A DNA stretch of 42,509 nucleotides. It comes from an uncultured Rhodoferax sp. Its GTDB lineage: Bacteria > Pseudomonadota > Gammaproteobacteria > Burkholderiales > Burkholderiaceae_C. The notes under the pieces are model-generated. The model saw only the letters and a list, made by a program, of their open reading frames with translations. It made no database searches and was not told the DNA's origin. Of this stretch, positions 8,305-16,615 are shown in pieces (the first letter of the stretch is position 1; every line of letters starts with the position of its first letter). The translations under genes were made by a program, and so were the position numbers. The stretch spans positions 1 to 42,509 of the forward strand of contig NZ_CAMIHB010000030.1 in the NCBI RefSeq assembly GCF_946221635.1, in the 5' to 3' direction.

Positions 8305-9557
8305 CGGCCCTGCGTCAAACCCTGAGCGGCTGGTTCAGCCCCAAGGCCGAAGCGGCCACGGGGGCGCTGCCGGTGCGCCTGGGCGGGCGTGGTTCCTTCT
8401 CCGCCAGCACGCGGCCGGCGCAGGTGCGCGGCTTCGACCAGCCTCTCGTGTGGGTGACCGTGGCTCTGCTGTTGTGGGGGCTGGTGATGGTGTATTCCGC
8501 CTCCATCGCCATGCCGGACAACCCGCGCTTTGCCAGCTACGCGCATACCCATTTCGTGGTGCGCCATGCCTTCTCCATCGCCGTGGCCTTTGTGGCGGCG
8601 CTGATCGCCTTCCAGTTTCCCATGGAGAGCTGGGAGAAGCTGGCGCCCTGGTTGCTGGTGGCCTCGCTGGTCTTGCTGATCGCCGTGCTCATGCCCTTCA
8701 TCGGCAAGGGCGTGAACGGCGCGCGCCGCTGGATCTCGCTGGGCATCATGAACTTCCAGCCTTCGGAGCTGGCCAAATTCGCCGTGCTCATCTACGCGGC
8801 CGACTACATGGTGCGCAAGATGGAGGTGAAGGAGCGCTTCTTCCGGGCCGTGGCCCCCATGGCGGTGGCTGTGGCGGTGATCGGTCTTTTGCTGCTGGCC
8901 GAGCCGGACATGGGCGCCTTCATGGTGATTGCCGTGATCGCCATGGGCATCCTGTTCCTGGGTGGCGTGAATGCCCGCATGTTCTTCCTTATCGCTGCGG
9001 TCATTGTGGTGGCTTTCAGCCTGATGATCGCTTTCTCCGAGTGGCGGCGCGAGCGCATCTTTGCCTACCTGGACCCCTGGACCGAGAAGTACGCGCTGGG
9101 CAAGGGCTACCAGCTCTCGCACTCGCTGATTGCCATCGGCCGTGGCGAAATCTTTGGCGTGGGGCTGGGCGGCAGCGTGGAAAAGCTGCACTGGCTGCCC
9201 GAGGCGCACACCGACTTCCTGCTGGCCGTGATTGGCGAGGAATTTGGTCTGGCCGGCGTCGTGGTGGTCATCGGCCTGTTCCTCTGGCTGACCCGCCGCA
9301 TCATGCACATCGGTCGCCAGGCCATTGCGCTGGACCGCGTGTTCGCGGGTCTGGTGGCACAGGGCGTGGGTATCTGGATGGGCTTCCAGGCCTTCATCAA
9401 CATGGGCGTGAACCTGGGCGCGTTGCCCACCAAGGGCCTGACCCTGCCCCTCATGAGCTACGGCGGCTCGGCCATCCTGCTCAACCTCGTGGCCATTGCC
9501 GTGGTGCTGCGCGTGGATTATGAAAACAGACAACTCATGCACGGAGGCCGTGTATGA
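8301..9557 (+). CDS. ftsW: FtsW, septal SEDS peptidoglycan glycosyltransferase
   Basis: 418 residues with about ten membrane segments. FtsW polymerises lipid II at the septum with FtsI (encoded at 607-2340). SEDS hallmarks: GLVMVYSAS in the first membrane segment, KGVNGARRWI (136-145), NFQPSELAK (151-159), and the periplasmic-loop motif PEAHTDFLLAVIGEEFG with the putative catalytic Asp305. A soluble N-terminal tail of about 45 residues precedes the first membrane segment. It differs from the second SEDS gene here, rodA (30847), by its dcw context and this tail. ATG overlaps the murD stop; TGA overlaps the murG ATG. Confidence 0.96.
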   Translation: MTALRQTLSGWFSPKAEAATGALPVRLGGRGSFSASTRPAQVRGFDQPLVWVTVALLLWGLVMVYSASIAMPDNPRFASYAHTHFVVRHAFSIAVAFVAALIAFQFPMESWEKLAPWLLVASLVLLIAVLMPFIGKGVNGARRWISLGIMNFQPSELAKFAVLIYAADYMVRKMEVKERFFRAVAPMAVAVAVIGLLLLAEPDMGAFMVIAVIAMGILFLGGVNARMFFLIAAVIVVAFSLMIAFSEWRRERIFAYLDPWTEKYALGKGYQLSHSLIAIGRGEIFGVGLGGSVEKLHWLPEAHTDFLLAVIGEEFGLAGVVVVIGLFLWLTRRIMHIGRQAIALDRVFAGLVAQGVGIWMGFQAFINMGVNLGALPTKGLTLPLMSYGGSAILLNLVAIAVVLRVDYENRQLMHGGRV

Positions 9558-10786
9558 GCCAGATGAACGTCGCCGGGCCGTCCCAAGACGTGAAGGCCCC
9601 CATGGGGGGCAGCGCAGGACACGCAGTGCCAAGCGTGGGGGCACAACGTACCGCCCTCATCATGGCCGGTGGTACCGGCGGCCATATCTTCCCGGGCCTG
9701 GCGGTGGCGCAGGCGCTGCGAGACAAGGGTTGGCGTGTGCACTGGCTGGGCGCGCCCGGCAGCATGGAGAGCCGCATCGTGCCGGCCCGCGGCATTCCGC
9801 TGGAGCTGGTGGAATTCGGTGGGGTGCGTGGCAAGGGCTTGAAGACCCTGGTGTTGTTGCCCCTCAAGCTGCTGCGCGCCTTCTGGCAAAGCCTGCAGGT
9901 GGTGCGCCGCGTGAAGCCCGATGTGGTCGTGGGACTGGGCGGCTACATCACCTTCCCCGGCGGCATGATGGGCGTGCTTTGCGGCAAACCCCTGGTGTTG
10001 CATGAGCAGAACTCTGTGGCCGGCATGGCCAACAAGGTGCTGGCCGGTGTCGCCGACCGCGTGTTTGCGGCCTTCCCCAAGGTGCTGGCCAAGGCCGAGT
10101 GGGTGGGCAACCCGCTGCGCACCGAATTCCTGAACCAGCCCGCACCCGACGCGCGCTTTGCCGGTCGCAGTGGCCCGCTCAAGGTGCTGGTGGTGGGCGG
10201 CAGCCTGGGCGCGCGTGCGCTCAACACCGTGGTGCCGCAGGCGCTGGCGCTGATCCCCGAAGCGCAACGCCCTGTGGTGACCCACCAGGCCGGCGAGAAG
10301 CAGATCGACGAGCTGCGCGCCAACTATGCGGCGGCCGGTATCGCAGTCCACATGAGCGTCGCAGGGCCGTCCCAAGACGCGAAGGCCCCCTCGGGGGGCA
10401 GCGCAGTACGCGAAGCGACAAGCGTGGGGGTCACGATTACGCCGTTTATCGACAACACGGCCCAGGCCTTTGCCGACGCCGACCTGGTGATCTGCCGCGC
10501 CGGTGCCAGCACGGTGACCGAGATTGCTGCCGTGGGCGCAGCCGCGGTGTTCGTGCCTTTCCCGGCCGCGGTGGATGACCACCAGACCTTCAATGCCCGT
10601 TTCCTGGTCGACCAGGGCGGTGGCTGGCTGCTGCCCCAGGCCGACATGACGCCCGCGGTACTGGCTGAAATGCTACAGAAAACAGAGCGCCCCGCGCTGA
10701 TGCAACGGGGGCTGGAAGCCAAAAAGATGCAAAAACTCCAAGCCACCGAAGCGGTGGTGGCCGCCTGCGAGGAGCTCGCACCATGA
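9554..10786 (+). CDS. murG: MurG, lipid II-forming GlcNAc transferase carrying two repeat-encoded peptides
   Basis: 410 residues against about 355-365 in typical MurG. It adds GlcNAc to lipid I on the inner face of the membrane. Motifs: GGTGGHIFPGLA (39-50), HEQNSVAG, GGSLGARALN, the C-domain ADLVICRAGASTVTEIAA and FPAAVDDHQTFNA. The extra length comes largely from two 27-residue peptides of the same repeat: residues 4-30, ahead of the normal N-terminus, and residues 267-293, between AGIAVH and TITPFID of the C-terminal domain. The last ~35 residues also overlap a type B-like element. Start chosen for the ATGA overlap with ftsW; no other Met occurs before the GGTGGH strand except inside the repeat. 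TGA overlaps the murC ATG. Confidence 0.95.
   Translation: MSQMNVAGPSQDVKAPMGGSAGHAVPSVGAQRTALIMAGGTGGHIFPGLAVAQALRDKGWRVHWLGAPGSMESRIVPARGIPLELVEFGGVRGKGLKTLVLLPLKLLRAFWQSLQVVRRVKPDVVVGLGGYITFPGGMMGVLCGKPLVLHEQNSVAGMANKVLAGVADRVFAAFPKVLAKAEWVGNPLRTEFLNQPAPDARFAGRSGPLKVLVVGGSLGARALNTVVPQALALIPEAQRPVVTHQAGEKQIDELRANYAAAGIAVHMSVAGPSQDAKAPSGGSAVREATSVGVTITPFIDNTAQAFADADLVICRAGASTVTEIAAVGAAAVFVPFPAAVDDHQTFNARFLVDQGGGWLLPQADMTPAVLAEMLQKTERPALMQRGLEAKKMQKLQATEAVVAACEELAP
9563..9643 (+). repeat. Type A dispersed repeat, copy 1, in frame at the murG N-terminus
   Basis: An 81-bp element encoding murG residues 4-30. Its key parts are GGGCCGTCCCAAGAC, a central dyad GCCCCC-AT-GGGGGGC, and AGCGTGGGGGC at the end. 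It matches copy 2 (10352-10432) at 69 of 81 bases by my count, with no gaps and in the same frame. It lies directly after the three codons that follow the ftsW overlap. Confidence 0.85.
10352..10432 (+). repeat. Type A dispersed repeat, copy 2, in frame inside the murG C-domain
   Basis: An 81-bp element encoding residues 267-293 of MurG (starting MSVAGPSQDAKAP). Its central dyad is GGCCCCC-TC-GGGGGGC, and it contains GCGAAGC and AGCGTGGGGG. It is inserted where other MurG proteins go straight from a helix end to the strand leading into the FID motif, so it looks like a clean addition rather than a duplication of MurG sequence. Confidence 0.85.
10671..10725 (+). repeat. Type B-like repeat at the murG 3' end
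   Basis: The segment starts TGCTACAGAAAACAGAGC and continues to ACGGGGGCTGGAAGCCAAAAA. It aligns in order with the copy at 19483-19537 (GCTAT..TTTCAGGAGC, then ACGGGGGCTAGAGGTCAAAAT), but is degenerate in the middle. It encodes the MLQKTERPALMQRG part of the C-terminal helix region. Read alone it would be weak; its support is the ordered match at both ends. Confidence 0.5.
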
Positions 10787-12210
10787 AACACGCGATCAAG
10801 CACATCCACTTTGTGGGCGTCGGCGGCTCCGGCATGTCCGGCATTGCCGAGGTGCTGAGCAACCTGGGCTACACCATTTCCGGCTCGGACCTGGCTGACA
10901 ACGCCACCACGCAACGCCTCGCGGCCCTGGGTATCCAGACCTATGTGGGCCACGCAGCGGAGAACGTGAAGGGCGCGGACGCGGTCGTCACCTCGACGGC
11001 CGTGCAGTCCGACAACCCCGAAGTCATCCGCGCGCGCGAGATGAAGATTCCCATCGTGCCGCGCGCCTTGATGCTGGCCGAACTCATGCGTCTCAAGCAG
11101 GGCATTGCGATTGCCGGCACCCACGGCAAGACCACCACCACCAGCCTGGTGGCCAGCGTGTTGGCCGAGGCCGGGCTGGACCCGACCTTTGTGATCGGCG
11201 GGCGCCTCAACAGCGCCGGCGCCAATGCCCGCTTGGGGAGTGGCGACCACATTGTGGTGGAGGCGGACGAGTCCGATGCCTCCTTCCTGAACCTGCTGCC
11301 CGTGATGGCCGTCGTCACCAATATCGACGCGGACCACATGGAGACCTACGGGCACGACTTTGGCAAGCTCAAGAAGGCCTTTGTCGATTTCCTGCACCGC
11401 ATGCCCTTCTACGGCACGGCCATCCTCTGCACCGACGACGCGGCCGTGCGCGAGATCTGCGAGCAGGTGACCTGCCCCATCACCAGCTACGGCTTCAACG
11501 AAGACGCCCAGGTGCGCGCTGTCAACGTGCGCGCCGTAGGCGGTCAGATGCATTTCACGGTGCAGCGCCGCAACGGTGTCGTGCTGCCCGACCTGGACGT
11601 GGTGCTCAACCTGGCAGGTCTGCACAACGTGCTCAACGCGCTCTCGGCCATTGCCGTGGCGGTGGAACTCAATATTTCGGACGCCGCCGTGGTCAAGGCC
11701 CTGGCGGAGTTCAAGGGCGTGGGCCGGCGCTTCCAGCGCTATGGGGATTTGCCCCTGCCGCAAGGGGGCACGGTCACCGTCATCGACGACTACGGCCACC
11801 ACCCGGTCGAAATGGCCGCCACGCTGGCCGCGGCGCGGGGGGCCTTCCCCGGTCGCCGCCTGGTGTTGGCCTTCCAGCCGCACCGCTACACGCGCACCCG
11901 CGACTGCTTTGAGGACTTTGTGAAAGTGATTGGTGCGGGTGCCGATTCCGTGCTGCTGGCCGAGGTCTATGCCGCCGGCGAGGCGCCCATTGTTGCGGCC
12001 GACGGCCGTTCGCTGGCGCGTGCGCTGCGCATCGGCGGCAAGGTGGAGCCGATCTTCGTGGACGAGATCGGCGCCATGCCCCAGGCCGCTATCGACAACG
12101 CGCGCGACGGCGATGTGCTGATGTGCATGGGCGCCGGTTCGATCGGTGCGGTGCCCGGGAAGATTGCGGAGATGCTACAAAAACAGGAGCTGCTTGCGCA
12201 GCGTGGATGA
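10783..12210 (+). CDS. murC: MurC, UDP-MurNAc:L-alanine ligase
   Basis: 475 residues. It adds the first amino acid, L-Ala, to UDP-MurNAc. Seen: HFVGVGGSGMSGIAEVL (9-25) at the N-terminal nucleotide-sugar site, P-loop GTHGKTTTT (112-120), the EADESDASFL motif (164-173), TNIDADHMETY in the central domain, and the C-domain DDYGHHPVE and FQPHRYTRT motifs. It is the paralogue of Mpl at 35506-36894. The ATG overlaps the murG stop. The C-terminal EMLQKQELLAQRG is encoded by bases resembling the type B repeat, so the natural C-terminus may have been remodelled. Confidence 0.97.
   Translation: MKHAIKHIHFVGVGGSGMSGIAEVLSNLGYTISGSDLADNATTQRLAALGIQTYVGHAAENVKGADAVVTSTAVQSDNPEVIRAREMKIPIVPRALMLAELMRLKQGIAIAGTHGKTTTTSLVASVLAEAGLDPTFVIGGRLNSAGANARLGSGDHIVVEADESDASFLNLLPVMAVVTNIDADHMETYGHDFGKLKKAFVDFLHRMPFYGTAILCTDDAAVREICEQVTCPITSYGFNEDAQVRAVNVRAVGGQMHFTVQRRNGVVLPDLDVVLNLAGLHNVLNALSAIAVAVELNISDAAVVKALAEFKGVGRRFQRYGDLPLPQGGTVTVIDDYGHHPVEMAATLAAARGAFPGRRLVLAFQPHRYTRTRDCFEDFVKVIGAGADSVLLAEVYAAGEAPIVAADGRSLARALRIGGKVEPIFVDEIGAMPQAAIDNARDGDVLMCMGAGSIGAVPGKIAEMLQKQELLAQRG
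12173..12200 (+). repeat. Type B repeat, 5' half, forming the murC C-terminus
   Basis: TGCTACAAAAACAGGAGC followed by TGCTTGCGCA, matching the first half of the copies at 19483 and 7041. It supplies codons for the last dozen MurC residues and lies next to the start of ddl. Confidence 0.55.
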
Positions 12211-12215
12211 GGGCT

Positions 12216-13172
12216 ATGGGCCAATTTGATGTGAAATTGCTGGGGAAGGTGGCGGTGCTGTTCGGCGGGGACTCCGCCGAGCGCGAGGTGTCCCTGATGT
12301 CGGGCAGTGGTGTGCTCAAGGCGCTGTTGTCCAAGGGCGTGGACGCGCATGCCTTCGACCCCTCGCAGCGCCCGCTGGATGAACTCAAGCGCGAAGGTTT
12401 TGAGCGCTGCTTTATCGCACTGCATGGCCGCCATGGCGAGGACGGCACGGTGCAGGGGGCGCTGGAGCTGCTGGGCATTCCCTACACCGGTTCCGGCGTC
12501 ATGGCCTCTGCCATCTCCATGGACAAGGTCATGACCAAGCGCATCTGGCGTTTCGAGGGCCTGTCCACGCCGGCCTGGCAGCAGGTGACGAGTGCCGCGC
12601 AAACGCACGCTGCCTTTGCGGCCCTGGGCGCTCCCATGATCGTCAAGCCCGCGCGCGAGGGCTCCTCCATCGGTTTCACCAAGGTGATGTCGGCCGACCA
12701 ATGCGATGCGGCCTACGCCCTGGCGGCCCAGCACGACAGCCATGTGCTGTGCGAACAGTTCATCGCGGGTGATGAAGTTACCTGCCCGGTGCTGGGTCCG
12801 ACCGAGGCGCCCGAGTCGCTGCCGGTCATCCGCATCGTCGCGCCCGATGGCAACTACGACTACCAGAACAAGTACTTCACCGATGTGACGCAGTACCTGG
12901 TGCCCGCGCAGCTGCCAGCCGGTGAGGAAGAGGCCATCCAGGCCCTGGTGCGCAAGGCCTACCAGGTGCTGGGCTGCCGCGGCTGGGCGCGGGCCGACGT
13001 GATGATCGACGCGAAGACGCGTACCCCCTACCTGTTGGAGATCAACACCTCGCCGGGCATGACCGGCCATTCCCTGGTGCCCATGTCGGCGCGTGCTGCG
13101 GGCATCAGTTACGAAGACCTGTGCGTGCGCCTGCTGCAGGGCACTGCCACCGATGGAGGTACGCAGGCGTGA
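12216..13172 (+). CDS. ddl: D-alanine--D-alanine ligase (DdlB type)
   Basis: 318 residues with this start. An ATP-grasp enzyme making D-Ala-D-Ala for MurF. Motifs: KVAVLFGGDSAEREVSLMSG (11-30), ALHGRHGEDGTVQG (68-81), GSSIGFTKV in the ATP-binding loop, and the C-terminal EINTSPGMTGHS (Mg2+ and substrate binding). The start is uncertain: ATG 12207 gives an ATGA overlap with murC, as elsewhere in the cluster, and three more residues; ATG 12216 gives an N-terminus (MGQFDVK) like those I recall from relatives. The TGA at 13170-13172 overlaps the GTG start of ftsQ. Confidence 0.96.
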   Translation: MGQFDVKLLGKVAVLFGGDSAEREVSLMSGSGVLKALLSKGVDAHAFDPSQRPLDELKREGFERCFIALHGRHGEDGTVQGALELLGIPYTGSGVMASAISMDKVMTKRIWRFEGLSTPAWQQVTSAAQTHAAFAALGAPMIVKPAREGSSIGFTKVMSADQCDAAYALAAQHDSHVLCEQFIAGDEVTCPVLGPTEAPESLPVIRIVAPDGNYDYQNKYFTDVTQYLVPAQLPAGEEEAIQALVRKAYQVLGCRGWARADVMIDAKTRTPYLLEINTSPGMTGHSLVPMSARAAGISYEDLCVRLLQGTATDGGTQA

Positions 13173-13957
13173 ATGCCCCGGTCGCCACTCCGCTGGACGT
13201 CAAACTCATGAACACCACCGCGGCGGTGCTGTTCCTGGCGTTTGCCGGCCTGGCCGTGGTGGCCGCCGGGCGCTGGGTCTCGCGCCTGCCCCTGTTTGAC
13301 CTGCAGGGCATCAGCGTGACGGGTGACGTCAACCACAACAATGCCGCGACCTTGCGTGCCAATGTGGCGCCGGGCCTGGCGGGGACCTTCTTCACGGTGG
13401 ACCTGGCACGCGTGCGCTCGGCCTTTGAGGCCGTGCCCTGGGTGCGCCACGCGGTGGTGCGGCGCGAATTCCCCAACCGCCTGCGGGTGGACCTGCAGGA
13501 GCATCTTCCCGTGGCCTATTGGGGCGGCGAGTCGGAATCGCGCCTCATCAATGCGCAAGGCGAGGTGTTCGAAGCCAATGTGGGCGAGGTGGAGCAGGAG
13601 GGCTTGCCCCGTCTCTCCGGCCCCGAAGGGCAGAGCGCCGAGGTGCTGGCCATGTACCGCACGCTGGCCCCGCTGTTCCAGGGCCGGGACATCCCGCTGG
13701 AACAGCTCGACCTCACCGGCCGCGGCAGTTGGCGCGCGCGCCTGGACACCGGCGCCAGTCTGGAGCTGGGCCGCGGCAGCGTGGACGACGTGGACGCACG
13801 CACGCAACGATTTTTGAAGACCCTCACGCAGGTCACATCCCGCTATGCCAGGCCCTTGCAGGCCCTGGAGTCGGCGGACCTGCGGTACGAGAACGGGTAT
13901 GCCCTCCGGCTGCGTGGCGTGAGCACGCTCGCGGCGGACGGCCCCAAGAAGAAGTAG
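13169..13957 (+). CDS. ftsQ: Cell division protein FtsQ
   Basis: 262 residues from a GTG start that overlaps the ddl stop (GTGA). FtsQ is a bitopic membrane protein linking FtsA/FtsZ to the FtsB/L/W/I complex. It shows a short cytosolic N-terminus, one membrane segment (about 16-35), then a POTRA domain beginning PLFDLQGISVTGDVNHNN (41-58), followed by the FtsQ domain with VPWVRHAVVRREFPNRLRV and LDTGASLELGRG. ATG 13208 is an alternative start but would remove the cytosolic tail. A gap of 25 bases to ftsA is one of the few in this block. Confidence 0.94.
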   Translation: MNAPVATPLDVKLMNTTAAVLFLAFAGLAVVAAGRWVSRLPLFDLQGISVTGDVNHNNAATLRANVAPGLAGTFFTVDLARVRSAFEAVPWVRHAVVRREFPNRLRVDLQEHLPVAYWGGESESRLINAQGEVFEANVGEVEQEGLPRLSGPEGQSAEVLAMYRTLAPLFQGRDIPLEQLDLTGRGSWRARLDTGASLELGRGSVDDVDARTQRFLKTLTQVTSRYARPLQALESADLRYENGYALRLRGVSTLAADGPKKK

Positions 13958-13982
13958 CGCACAAGGTATTGCAGGACTACAT

Positions 13983-15212
13983 ATGGCAAAAGAGTACAAA
14001 GATCTGGTAGTGGGGCTGGACATCGGCACGGCCAAAGTCATGGCCGTGGTGGCCGAGGTCATGCCCGGCGGCGAGCTCAAGCTCGCGGGCCTGGGCGTGG
14101 CGCCCAGCAACGGGCTCAAGCGTGGTGTGGTGGTGAACATCGATGCCACCGTGGCCAGCATCCAGCAGGCCCTGAAAGAGGCCGAGCTCATGGCCGACTG
14201 CAAGATCAGCCGGGTCTACACCGGCATCACGGGCAGCCACATCCGCGGCATCAACAGCAGCGGCATGGTGGCAGTGAAGGACCGCGAGGTGACGCAGGCC
14301 GATGTGGCCCGCGTGGTGGAAACGGCCAAGGCCATCAACATCTCCACCGACCAGCGCCTGCTGCTGGTGGAGCCGCAGGAATTCATCATCGACGGCCAGG
14401 ATGTGCGCGAGCCCATCGGCATGAGCGGTATCCGCCTGGAAGCCAAGGTGCACATCGTCACCGGCGCGCAAAGCGCGGCCGAAAACATCATCAAGTGCGT
14501 GCGCCGCTGCGGGCTGGAGGTGGAGCAGCTCATGCTCAACCCGCTGGCCAGCAGCCTCAGCGTGCTGACCGAGGACGAGCGTGAGCTCGGCGTGGCCCTG
14601 GTAGATATCGGCGCGGGGACGACGGATGTGGCCATCTTCACCGGTGGCGCGATCCGCCACACGGCCGTGATCCCGATTGCCGGCGACCTCATCACCAGCG
14701 ACATCGCCATGGCGCTGCGCACGCCGACCAAGGACGCCGAAGAGATCAAGGTCGAGAGCGGCCATGCCAAGCAGCTGCTGGTGGACCCCGAGGTACAGGT
14801 GGAGGTGCCCGGTCTGGGGGATCGCGGCCCGCGCATGCTGAGCCGCCAGGCCCTGGCGGGTGTGATCGAGCCGCGCATCGAGGAAATTTTCAGCCTGGTC
14901 AACCAGGTCATGCGCGAGTCGGGCTATGAGGAAGTGCTGTCCTCCGGCATCGTGCTCACCGGTGGCAGCTGCATCATGCCCGGCATGGTGGAGCTGGGCG
15001 AGGACATCTTCCTCAAGCCCGTGCGCCGCGGCATCCCCAAATACAACAGCGCGCTGGCCGACATGGTGGCCCAGCCGCGCGCGGCCACGGTGATGGGCCT
15101 GCTCGAAGAGGCGCGACTGGCCCGCATGCGCGGCTACAAGGTGGCGCAAAAGGCCGGCACCATGAAATCTGCCTTCAGTTCCGTCAAGGACTGGTTCGTG
15201 GGGAATTTCTGA
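13983..15212 (+). CDS. ftsA: FtsA, actin-like membrane tether of FtsZ
   Basis: 409 residues, standard length. The ATPase of the actin/Hsp70 fold is recognised by GLDIGTAKV (11-19, phosphate 1), the VDIGAGTTDVAIF phosphate-2 motif and GIVLTGGSCIMPGM (adenosine). The 1C region lies between. The C-terminus ends in an amphipathic helix (SSVKDWFVGNF) of the kind that binds the membrane and anchors the Z ring. It lies directly before ftsZ, separated by 117 bases that probably hold a promoter. Confidence 0.97.
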   Translation: MAKEYKDLVVGLDIGTAKVMAVVAEVMPGGELKLAGLGVAPSNGLKRGVVVNIDATVASIQQALKEAELMADCKISRVYTGITGSHIRGINSSGMVAVKDREVTQADVARVVETAKAINISTDQRLLLVEPQEFIIDGQDVREPIGMSGIRLEAKVHIVTGAQSAAENIIKCVRRCGLEVEQLMLNPLASSLSVLTEDERELGVALVDIGAGTTDVAIFTGGAIRHTAVIPIAGDLITSDIAMALRTPTKDAEEIKVESGHAKQLLVDPEVQVEVPGLGDRGPRMLSRQALAGVIEPRIEEIFSLVNQVMRESGYEEVLSSGIVLTGGSCIMPGMVELGEDIFLKPVRRGIPKYNSALADMVAQPRAATVMGLLEEARLARMRGYKVAQKAGTMKSAFSSVKDWFVGNF

Positions 15213-15233
15213 CCATGGCACAGAAACTTTGGC

Positions 15234-15261
15234 TTGCCCGGGGGAGCCCGCCTTCATAAAT
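15234..15261 (+). promoter_or_regulatory. Candidate promoter ahead of ftsZ
   Basis: In the 117-base ftsA-ftsZ gap, TTGCCC (15234-15239) and ATAAAT (15256-15261) are spaced by 16 bases, a weak sigma-70-like pair. The rest of the gap is unusually AT-rich (15290-15318). A CAGGAG ribosome site follows at 15318-15323, 6 bases before the ftsZ ATG. FtsZ commonly has promoters of its own beyond the cluster transcript; this assignment is by eye. Confidence 0.35.
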
Positions 15262-15329
15262 GAACCCACTCTCCCTACAGCAACCCCGAATTTATTTTTT
15301 CAGTTTCAAAATTTCTCAGGAGTAACAAG

Positions 15330-16571
15330 ATGGCCATCGAAATGATCGAAGAAGAAGCGTTCAACCAAGGCACCCAGATCAAGGTGATCGGCGTGGGCGG
15401 CGGCGGCGGCAATGCGGTCGAGCACATGATCCAGACCGCCGTGGGCGGCGTGGAATTCATCTGCGCCAACACCGATGCGCAGGCCCTGTCGCGCAGCACC
15501 GCGCACAAGACCATCCAGCTCGGTGGTACCGGTCTGGGCGCCGGCAGCAAGCCCGACAAGGGCCGCGAAGCCGCCGAGCAGGCCGAGGCCGACATCCGCA
15601 CCGCCATCGATGGCGCGCACATGCTCTTCATCACCGCCGGCATGGGCGGCGGCACCGGCACCGGCGCGGCCCCCATCATCGCCAAGGTGGCCAAGGAGAT
15701 GGGCATCCTGACGGTGGGCGTGGTGACCAAGCCCTTCGACTTCGAAGGCGGCCGCCGCATGAGCAATGCCGACGCAGGCCTGCAGGAGCTCGAAGCCAAT
15801 GTGGACTCCCTGATCGTGGTGCTCAACGAGAAGCTGCTGGAGGTGCTGGGTGACGACGTGAGCCAGGACGAGGCCTTTGCCCACGCCAATGACGTGCTCA
15901 AGAACGCCGTGGGCGGCATTGCCGAAATCATCAACGTGCCCGGCCACGTGAACGTCGACTTCGAAGACGTGCGCACCGTCATGGGCGAGCCCGGCAAGGC
16001 CATGATGGGCACCGCCCTGGCCAGCGGTCCGGACCGCGCCCGCATCGCTGCCGAGCAGGCCGTGGCCTGCCCGCTGCTCGAAGGTATCGACCTGTCCGGC
16101 GCCAAGGGCGTGCTGGTGCTCATCACTGCGGCCAAGGGCAGCCTCAAGCTGTCCGAGTCCAAGCTGGCGATGAACACCATCCGTGCCTACGCCTCCCCCG
16201 ACGCCCACGTGATCTACGGCACTGCCTATGACGACTCGCTGGGCGAAGAAATCCGCGTCACCGTGGTGGCCACGGGCCTGAGCCGCCAGGGTGCCCGCCG
16301 CACGGCGCCTCCGCTGCAGGTGCTGCGCACCGGTACCGACAACGTGCCCTTCCACGTGCCCACGCTCAACACCATTGCCCAGCCCTCCGGGGCAGCAGCG
16401 GCCTTGGGTGGCGCCTCGGTCGGCGCGGCCCAGCCCGACTACGGCAGCATGGCTACGCCCAGCGTATGGCGCACCAACCGCACGCAAGCGGCGGCCAAGG
16501 TGGATGCGTTGTCCAGCGGCGGTATGGATGACTACGAGATCCCCGCGTTCCTGCGCAAGCAAGCCGACTGA
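15330..16571 (+). CDS. ftsZ: FtsZ, tubulin-like cell division GTPase
   Basis: 413 residues. It polymerises into the Z ring that organises division. N-terminal GTPase: IKVIGVGGGGGNAVEHMI (18-34), NTDAQAL (48-54), the tubulin signature GGGTGTG (106-112), and the T7-loop region NVDFEDVRTVM, which completes the neighbouring subunit's GTPase site. A variable linker of about 50 residues, rich in Ala, Gly and Ser, precedes the conserved C-terminal peptide DYEIPAFLRKQ, which binds FtsA. A good CAGGAG ribosome site supports the start. Confidence 0.98.
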   Translation: MAIEMIEEEAFNQGTQIKVIGVGGGGGNAVEHMIQTAVGGVEFICANTDAQALSRSTAHKTIQLGGTGLGAGSKPDKGREAAEQAEADIRTAIDGAHMLFITAGMGGGTGTGAAPIIAKVAKEMGILTVGVVTKPFDFEGGRRMSNADAGLQELEANVDSLIVVLNEKLLEVLGDDVSQDEAFAHANDVLKNAVGGIAEIINVPGHVNVDFEDVRTVMGEPGKAMMGTALASGPDRARIAAEQAVACPLLEGIDLSGAKGVLVLITAAKGSLKLSESKLAMNTIRAYASPDAHVIYGTAYDDSLGEEIRVTVVATGLSRQGARRTAPPLQVLRTGTDNVPFHVPTLNTIAQPSGAAAALGGASVGAAQPDYGSMATPSVWRTNRTQAAAKVDALSSGGMDDYEIPAFLRKQAD

Positions 16572-16602
16572 CCGGGTGAATGATGTGGAATTGGCGGCCC
16601 GG

Positions 16603-16608
16603 TAAAAT
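16603..16608 (+). promoter_or_regulatory. -10-like hexamer directly before lpxC
   Basis: TAAAAT ends 7 bases before the GTG at 16616, which would place the transcript start at or next to the start codon. No convincing -35 is seen. It is one of several genes in the window with this arrangement. Confidence 0.4.
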
Positions 16609-16615
16609 CCAGCCT

